Assembly: GCF_903652925.1 (NCBI RefSeq)
Contig: NZ_CAHLAR010000001.1
Coordinates: 1 to 64,000, forward strand
Source of the DNA: Achromobacter anxifer
Lineage (GTDB): Bacteria; Pseudomonadota; Gammaproteobacteria; Burkholderiales; Burkholderiaceae_B
Direction of reading: 5' to 3'
Length of the DNA: 64,000 nucleotides
Shown: positions 59,502 to 64,000 of the stretch, piece after piece
How positions within the stretch are numbered: the first letter of the stretch is position 1
How the letters are laid out: every line of letters begins with the position of its first letter
Notes under the pieces: model-generated
The model's input: only the letters and a program-made list of their open reading frames with translations
What the model was told of the DNA's origin: nothing
Databases searched by the model: none
Program-made: the position numbers and the translations under genes

Positions 59502-61424
59502 TCAGGCGGGCGCGCCGCCCAGATACGCCTCGATGACCTTGGCGTTGCTTTGCACTTCGTTGGGCAGGCCTTCGGCGATCTTCTGGCCGAAGTCCAGCAC
59601 CGACACGGTGTCGCATACCCCCATCACCACGTCCATGTGGTGTTCGATGAGGATCAGCGTGATGCCGTGGTCGCGCACCTTGCGGATGATGGCCAGCAGT
59701 TCGACGATGTCGGGCGCGGTCAGGCCGGCGGCGGGTTCGTCCAGCAGCAGCAGTTGCGGGTCCAGCGCCAGGGCGCGGGCGATTTCCAGGAGGCGCTGCT
59801 TGCCGTAGGGCAGGTTGCGCGCCTCTTCGCTGGCCAGCGATTCAAGACCCACGAATTCAAGCAGCGCCATGGCGCGGGCGCGGGCGCCCTGTTCCTCGCC
59901 CTTCCATTTGGAGGTGCGCAGCGCGATGCCGGCCAGGCCCGTGGTGAAGGTGTGGTGCAGGCCCACCAGGACGTTCTCCAGCGCCGTCATTTCGCCGAAC
60001 AGCTGCACGTTCTGGAAGGTGCGGGCGATGCCGGTCTCGGCGATGTCAGCCGGCGTCATGCCGACCAGCGACTTGCCCGAGAACTCCACCGCGCCGGCGG
60101 TCGGCACGTAAATGCCGGTGAGCACGTTCATCATGGTGCTCTTGCCCGAGCCGTTGGGTCCGATCAGGCCGTGGATGGTGCCGCGCTTGACGGTCAGGTC
60201 GACCTGGTTCAGCGCCTTCAGGCCGCCGAACTGCATCAGCACGCCCTTGGCTGCCAGCAGCGTGTCGCCCTTGCCCTTTTCGGCATCGGGTACGGCCTCC
60301 TGCGCCTTCACCAGGTCCGACTTGACCGACAGCGCGGCGCGGCGGTTGGAGAAGAACAGGTTGCGCACGAAGCCCACGATGCCGTCGGGCAGGTAGTACA
60401 CGACGAACAGGATCATGGCGCCGAAGATCGTCAGGCGCCAGTCGGTGACCGCTTCCAGCCAGTACGAGAACACCGCCAGCAGGATGGTGCCGATGACCGG
60501 CACCGCGACGCGGCGCGGTTCGGTGCGGCCCTTGGAGATGGCGATGGCGCTGCCGACCGTGACCACGATGGCCACGCCCAGGGCGATCAGCCTGAAGGTC
60601 GAGATGTCGTCCAGCATCTTGGGCAGCAGCACGATGATGGAGGCGCCCAGCAGCGCGCCCGTGCGGCTCTTGCGGCCGCCCATGATGATGGCCAGCAGGA
60701 ACAGGATGGTCAGTTCGAAGTTGTAGGTGTTGGGCGAGATGTACTGTTCCGAGTACGAATACAGCGCGCCGGCCAGGCCGGCGAAGCCGGCGCTGATGAC
60801 GAAGGCGAACACCTTGTGCCGGTAGACCGACACGCCCATGCAGTCGGACGCGATCGGGCTGTCGCGCAGGGCCTCGAACGAGCGGCCCAGGTGCGACTTG
60901 AGGATGCGGTGCACCACGATCAGCGACAGCACCAGCAGCGCGGCAACCAGCCAGAAGTATTCGCTCTTGGTCAGCACGTGTCCGGCGATGGACGGTTTGG
61001 GGATCTTGATGCCCAAGGGCCCTTCGGTCATGAAGGTCATCTCGTTGATCAGGATCTGGATGATGGTGCCGAAGGCCAGCGTCACCATGGCCAGGTATGG
61101 TCCCGTGACCCGCAGCGCCGGCAGCGCCAGCACCGCGCCGAAGGCCGCCGCGATCAGGATGGCGGCGGGCAGGATCACCCAGATGGGCATCTGCAGATGG
61201 AAGAACAGCACGCCGGCGACGTAGGAGCCGATGCCGAACAGGCCGGCGTGGCCCAGCGACACCTGGCCGGTATAGCCCACCACGATATCGAGCCCGAACA
61301 GCAGGATCGAATAGATCATGATGGTTTCGATGAGGTGCAGGTAGTAGGTGTTGGTCACGCCCAGCGGCACGGCGGCCAGGCAGGCCACGGCCACGATGGA
61401 TAGAAGCAGGTGCAAGGGTTTCAT
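59502..61424 (-). CDS. Fused branched-chain ABC permease (LivM) and ATP-binding (LivG) protein
   Basis: A 640-residue single protein. Residues 1-335 are a LivM permease (LFGLDIVVGYTGQVSLGHAG, SFEALRDSPIASDCMGVSVY coupling loop). After a linker of about 45 residues (SNRRAALSVKSDLVKAQEAV) comes a complete LivG ATPase: Walker A LIGPNGSGKSTMMN, LPYGKQRLLEIARAL, Walker B LLLLDEPAAGL. The frame is continuous with no repeat or low-quality stretch at the junction, and such fusions are known. AAGGTG before ATG 61424 overlaps the LivH stop region (3-bp gap). The tie fixes one ATPase to one permease per half-transporter. Confidence 0.95.
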   Translation of the reverse strand: MKPLHLLLSIVAVACLAAVPLGVTNTYYLHLIETIMIYSILLFGLDIVVGYTGQVSLGHAGLFGIGSYVAGVLFFHLQMPIWVILPAAILIAAAFGAVLALPALRVTGPYLAMVTLAFGTIIQILINEMTFMTEGPLGIKIPKPSIAGHVLTKSEYFWLVAALLVLSLIVVHRILKSHLGRSFEALRDSPIASDCMGVSVYRHKVFAFVISAGFAGLAGALYSYSEQYISPNTYNFELTILFLLAIIMGGRKSRTGALLGASIIVLLPKMLDDISTFRLIALGVAIVVTVGSAIAISKGRTEPRRVAVPVIGTILLAVFSYWLEAVTDWRLTIFGAMILFVVYYLPDGIVGFVRNLFFSNRRAALSVKSDLVKAQEAVPDAEKGKGDTLLAAKGVLMQFGGLKALNQVDLTVKRGTIHGLIGPNGSGKSTMMNVLTGIYVPTAGAVEFSGKSLVGMTPADIAETGIARTFQNVQLFGEMTALENVLVGLHHTFTTGLAGIALRTSKWKGEEQGARARAMALLEFVGLESLASEEARNLPYGKQRLLEIARALALDPQLLLLDEPAAGLTAPDIVELLAIIRKVRDHGITLILIEHHMDVVMGVCDTVSVLDFGQKIAEGLPNEVQSNAKVIEAYLGGAPA

Positions 61425-61427
61425 CGC

Positions 61428-62300
61428 TTACACCTTCTTGATCGCGGTCTTGCCGAACAGGCCGGCGGGCTTGAAGGTCAGTACGAGCAGCAGCAACACC
61501 AATCCCGGCACGTCTTTGTACCCCGTCGAAAGATAGAAACCGGTGGTCGTCTCGGCGATCCCCAGGATCAGCCCGCCCACCACCACGCCCATGCCGCTGG
61601 ACAGGCCGCCGATGATCGCGACGGCGAAGGCCTTCAGGCCCAGCACCGCGCCCATGGTGGCGCCGGTCAGGGTCAAGGGCGCGACCAGCACGCCGGCGAA
61701 CGCGGCCGTCAGCGAGGACAGCGCATAGGAAAACGTGATCACCATGCCGGTGTTGATGCCCATCAGGCCGGCGGCGTCGCGGTCGTTGGAAGTCGCGACG
61801 AAGGCCTTGCCGTAGATGGACTTGCGGTTGAACAGCTCCACCAGCAGCATCATTGCCAGCGCGCCGAACACCACCAGCAGTTCCATGGGCAGCACGTTGG
61901 CGCCCAGCACCTGGATCGGCGCCTCGGGCAGCGGCGAGGGGAAGCGCAGGTCGTCGCGGCCCCAGATGTTCTCGGCCACGTTCTTGAAGATGATGCCCAG
62001 CGCGATGGTGGCCATGATCCAGCCGAACTCCGAGCGGGTCTTGATGGCCGGCCTGACGCCGACGCGCTCGACCAGCGCGCCTTGCGCGAAACCGAAGATG
62101 CAGACGATGGGAATCATTACCCAGTAGTTCACGCCCAGGCCGACCAGCGTGAGGCCGACGAGCGCGCCCAGCATCAGGGCTTCGCCCTGGCCGAAGTTCA
62201 GGGTGCCCGACGTGGCGAACGTGAGCTGGTATCCGAACGCGATGACGGCATAGATCATGCCCAGCGCGATACCGCTATAGATGAGCTGTAGAAGAATCAT
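61428..62300 (-). CDS. livH: Branched-chain-type ABC transporter permease (LivH)
   Basis: A 290-residue permease with about eight hydrophobic segments. LIYSGIALGMIYAVIAFGYQ, TLNFGQGEALMLGALVGLTL and AFVATSNDRDAAGLMGINTG (coupling loop) are the LivH pattern. No Shine-Dalgarno is visible before ATG 62300. It follows the binding-protein gene across two strong hairpins, which would lower permease expression relative to the binding protein. Confidence 0.94.
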   Translation of the reverse strand: MILLQLIYSGIALGMIYAVIAFGYQLTFATSGTLNFGQGEALMLGALVGLTLVGLGVNYWVMIPIVCIFGFAQGALVERVGVRPAIKTRSEFGWIMATIALGIIFKNVAENIWGRDDLRFPSPLPEAPIQVLGANVLPMELLVVFGALAMMLLVELFNRKSIYGKAFVATSNDRDAAGLMGINTGMVITFSYALSSLTAAFAGVLVAPLTLTGATMGAVLGLKAFAVAIIGGLSSGMGVVVGGLILGIAETTTGFYLSTGYKDVPGLVLLLLVLTFKPAGLFGKTAIKKV

Positions 62301-62374
62301 GGTGTGTGTCGTGTAGCGCTGTGGTTCCGTCCCAACCCCCTTGGGCAGAACGCGTTTTTCAGGCGGCGGCAGAC

Positions 62375-62425
62375 CCGCGCCCTGGCGTGCAGGGCGCGGA
62401 TGGCGGCGGCCGGGCAGCCGCCGCC
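62375..62425 (-). terminator. Tandem hairpins between the binding-protein and livH genes
   Basis: Stem 1: GGCGGCGGC (62402-62410) with GCCGCCGCC (62417-62425). Stem 2: CCGCGCCCT (62375-62383) with AGGGCGCGG (62391-62399). No T-run, so partial termination or 3'-end protection of the binding-protein message is likelier than a full stop. Confidence 0.6.
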
Positions 62426-62443
62426 GCGATGCGCTGCGGGAAC

Positions 62444-63607
62444 CTAGTTGGCCTTGACCACGCGGCCGCCCTTGACCTCGCCGATGACCACTTCCTTCGC
62501 GGTGATCGCGTCGTGGTTGTCGTGGGTGAACGGCTTGTTGTAGGTCATCACCACGCCCTCGACGGGCGTCTGCAGGTTTTCGAGGGCCTCGCGGACCTTC
62601 GGGCCGTCGGTGGAGTTGGCCTGCTTGAAGGCCGCGGCCAGCAGATAGATGGAGTCATAGCCCTGGGCCGCCGACACCGGCGAATCGATGCGGTTGTTCT
62701 TGGGCTTGAACTTGGCCAGGTAGGCGTCGATGAAGGCCTTGCGCTTGGGCGTGTCCGGGTCCTGGATGAAGGTCTGCGGCATGCGCGCACCTTCGCCGTT
62801 GGCGCCGGAGTTGTCGATGTAGTTGGCCATGGACAGGGTCCAGCTGCCGATGATCGGCACCTTCCAGCCCAGCTTGGTCATGCCGTTGGCGATCTGCGCC
62901 AGTTCGGGGCCGATACCGTAGGTCAGCACGGCTTCGGCGCCGGCGGCCTTGGCCTTCAGCAGCTGGGCCGTCATGTCGACGTCCTTGATGTTGAACTTTT
63001 CCACGGCCACGGGCTTGATGCCCTTGGAATCCAGGGCTTTTTCCAGGTCTTCGCGGCCGAGCTGGCCGTAGTTGGTGGAGTCGGCCAGGATCGCGACCTT
63101 CTTGAAGCCGCGGCGGGTGACGGCTTCCTCGACGATCATCGGGGCCTGGATGCTGTCGTGCGCGGCGTTGCGGAACACGTAGTTGTCGGGGAATTCCGGC
63201 GCCTTGAACTGGTGCGTGATCACGCTGCCCGTGGCGACGTTGTTGAACACCGGGATCTTGGCATCCTGGTAGAAGCGCTGGGAGGCCAGCGCCACGCCGG
63301 TATTGATGTAGCCGACGGTGGCCGCCACCTGTTCCTTGTTGATCAGTTCCTGCGCGATCTGCACGCCGCGCTCGTTCTTGGCTTCGTCGTCGCGCTCGAC
63401 GGCGACCAGCTGGCGTCCCATGACGCCGCCGTTCTTGTTGATTTCTTCAATGGCCAGGCGCACGCCGTCGCGCATGCTGACGCCCATGGAGGACGAGCCG
63501 CCGGTATAGGGGCCGGCCACGCCGATCTTGATGGGGTCGGCGGCGTAGGTCGCGGCCGTTGCGGCAAATGCAAGGGTTCCTGCTAGCAGCTTCAAACGAA
63601 AATCCAT
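62444..63607 (-). CDS. ABC transporter substrate-binding protein (LivK-like)
   Basis: A 387-residue periplasmic binding protein of type I fold. Signal peptide MDFRLKLLAGTLAFAATAAT to TYA-ADPIK. IKIGVAGPYTGGSSSMGVSM and GGVMGRQLVAVERDDEAKNE are the branched-chain amino acid-binding pattern; SAAQGYDSIYLLAAAFKQAN is near the C-terminus. The ligand could be an amino acid, amide or urea-like molecule. ATG 63607 has GGAG 7 bases upstream. First gene of the second liv-type operon. Confidence 0.94.
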   Translation of the reverse strand: MDFRLKLLAGTLAFAATAATYAADPIKIGVAGPYTGGSSSMGVSMRDGVRLAIEEINKNGGVMGRQLVAVERDDEAKNERGVQIAQELINKEQVAATVGYINTGVALASQRFYQDAKIPVFNNVATGSVITHQFKAPEFPDNYVFRNAAHDSIQAPMIVEEAVTRRGFKKVAILADSTNYGQLGREDLEKALDSKGIKPVAVEKFNIKDVDMTAQLLKAKAAGAEAVLTYGIGPELAQIANGMTKLGWKVPIIGSWTLSMANYIDNSGANGEGARMPQTFIQDPDTPKRKAFIDAYLAKFKPKNNRIDSPVSAAQGYDSIYLLAAAFKQANSTDGPKVREALENLQTPVEGVVMTYNKPFTHDNHDAITAKEVVIGEVKGGRVVKAN

Positions 63608-64000
63608 GGATGTCTCCGTTGTAATTGGTAGAACTGCGTGGAAAACCGTATGCCGGCGCCAGGCGGCGGAAATCAAGTGCTGCGGCGCTCTCCTGTGTTG
63701 CGTGTCGTGACTGTCTGCCTAATGACTTACGCGAAACTGACCCGGCGGGGTTTTTCCGCGTAAATACCTAGTACGGGCGTACAGGGATTCCCGTCATGCG
63801 CCATGGCGCAGCCTTGGGGCTGAGAAAGGGACGGGAGGCTGCATGTCGAGGCAGACATGGGTGGGACCGTTGCATTGGCCGCATCCTAGCCAGCGCGGGG
63901 CAGGGGCGCGCGGAATTTCGTTCCGCCCCGGCCTGGAAATTTATTCCTGACCGCCTCGCGGGCCGCATGGCCATTGGGATACCTGTTTGCATACGCCGTC
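63608..64000. other. Non-coding 393-bp end of the window: liv operon leader and control region
   Basis: It holds a 7-bp inverted repeat TTACGCG/CGCGTAA (63727-63733 and 63757-63763) upstream of the binding-protein gene, an imperfect GTACG/CGTAC repeat near 63770, and two GGAA-5-TTCC palindromes at 63912-63924 and 63935-63947. No gene is supportable, and no good sigma-70 hexamer pair was found. Confidence 0.5.
63912..63947. promoter_or_regulatory. Paired GGAA-N5-TTCC palindromes
   Basis: GGAATTTCGTTCC (63912-63924) and GGAAATTTATTCC (63935-63947) share arms and length, and their centres are 23 bp apart, close to two helical turns. The arrangement suits two dimers of one regulator on the same DNA face. 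Which gene they control is unclear because the next gene is outside the window. Confidence 0.4.

Noticed and set aside
59496-61403. 635-codon plus-strand frame opposite the LivM-LivG fusion
   Set aside because: A shadow frame rich in His, Gln and Gly; the minus-strand ABC motifs are intact.
63858-63874. Sigma-54-like GG-N10-GC pattern near 63860-63873
   Set aside because: The T before GG is missing and the rest of the -24 consensus is poor; chance is likely in GC-rich DNA.

Overview
The window is GC-rich (about two thirds G+C by eye) and gene-dense, with most neighbours separated by a few bases or overlapping by 4. The gene content points to a beta-proteobacterium of the Alcaligenaceae (Achromobacter/Bordetella type). 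The reasons are three orphan Bug/TctC solute-binding proteins, an S-adenosylhomocysteine (SAH) riboswitch ahead of ahcY followed by a small membrane protein gene and metF, and many branched-chain-type ABC transporter genes. That assignment is inference; no rRNA or other taxonomic marker is present. I found no tRNA, rRNA, CRISPR array, insertion sequence or prophage.

Layout. 1-3.9 kb: a truncated amidase, a metabolite:H+ symporter, a divergent double-domain Lrp/AsnC regulator and a LysR regulator. 4.1-8.1 kb: a Bug protein, a LeuC/LeuD-like hydro-lyase pair and a fluoroacetate-dehalogenase-type hydrolase in one tightly coupled operon. 8.2-9.6 kb: a DUF1289 protein and a GT4 glycosyltransferase. 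9.6-12.8 kb: the SAH-riboswitch operon ahcY, DUF360 membrane protein, metF, closed by a clear terminator. 12.8-18.6 kb: a CoA-dependent dicarboxylate catabolic cluster (MaoC hydratase, CitE-like lyase, CaiB-type CoA transferase, two Bug proteins, IclR regulator). 18.8-24.0 kb: a lone, lower-GC DUF3800 gene and the four-gene Anbu proteasome-like operon. 24.5-43 kb: housekeeping and stress genes (fau, slt, cca, MidA-like methyltransferase, rhlE, ung, a CsgG/DUF4810/DUF799 lipoprotein operon, tenA, bdhA, DUF488, nhaA, a GT4 enzyme, HIT, GNAT and polyphosphate:AMP phosphotransferase genes). 42.9-47.1 kb: a BigR-controlled sulfide/persulfide detoxification locus. 47.2-56.7 kb: a liv-type ABC transporter flanked by two acyl-CoA ligases, with a divergent Crp/Fnr regulator. 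56.8-57.9 kb: ohrR-ohr. 57.9-58.75 kb: an 850-bp non-coding block of nested palindromes. 58.8-63.6 kb: a second liv-type transporter with a permease-ATPase fusion.

How the genes work together. Several blocks are self-contained sense-and-respond units. SAH builds up, the riboswitch responds, and ahcY/metF recycle the methyl cycle. Persulfide acts on BigR to release two divergent promoters that share one palindrome, for the persulfide dioxygenase on one side and the transporter, Sqr and exporter genes on the other. Organic hydroperoxides act on OhrR to release ohrR and ohr from two near-identical operator-promoters. The catabolic blocks pair periplasmic binding proteins with CoA ligases, transferases, hydratases and lyases, as expected of a soil or host-associated carboxylate generalist.

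The most unusual signal is the non-coding block at 57.9-58.75 kb. It holds two inverted copies of a structured element in which stem sequences differ between copies while pairing is preserved. The two convergent genes that run into it both switch codon usage in their 3' ends. Also worth attention are a probably leaderless ohrR transcript, the Anbu operon, a dispersed palindromic repeat (two copies seen) and a related palindrome translated in-frame as the tail of a LivG protein.
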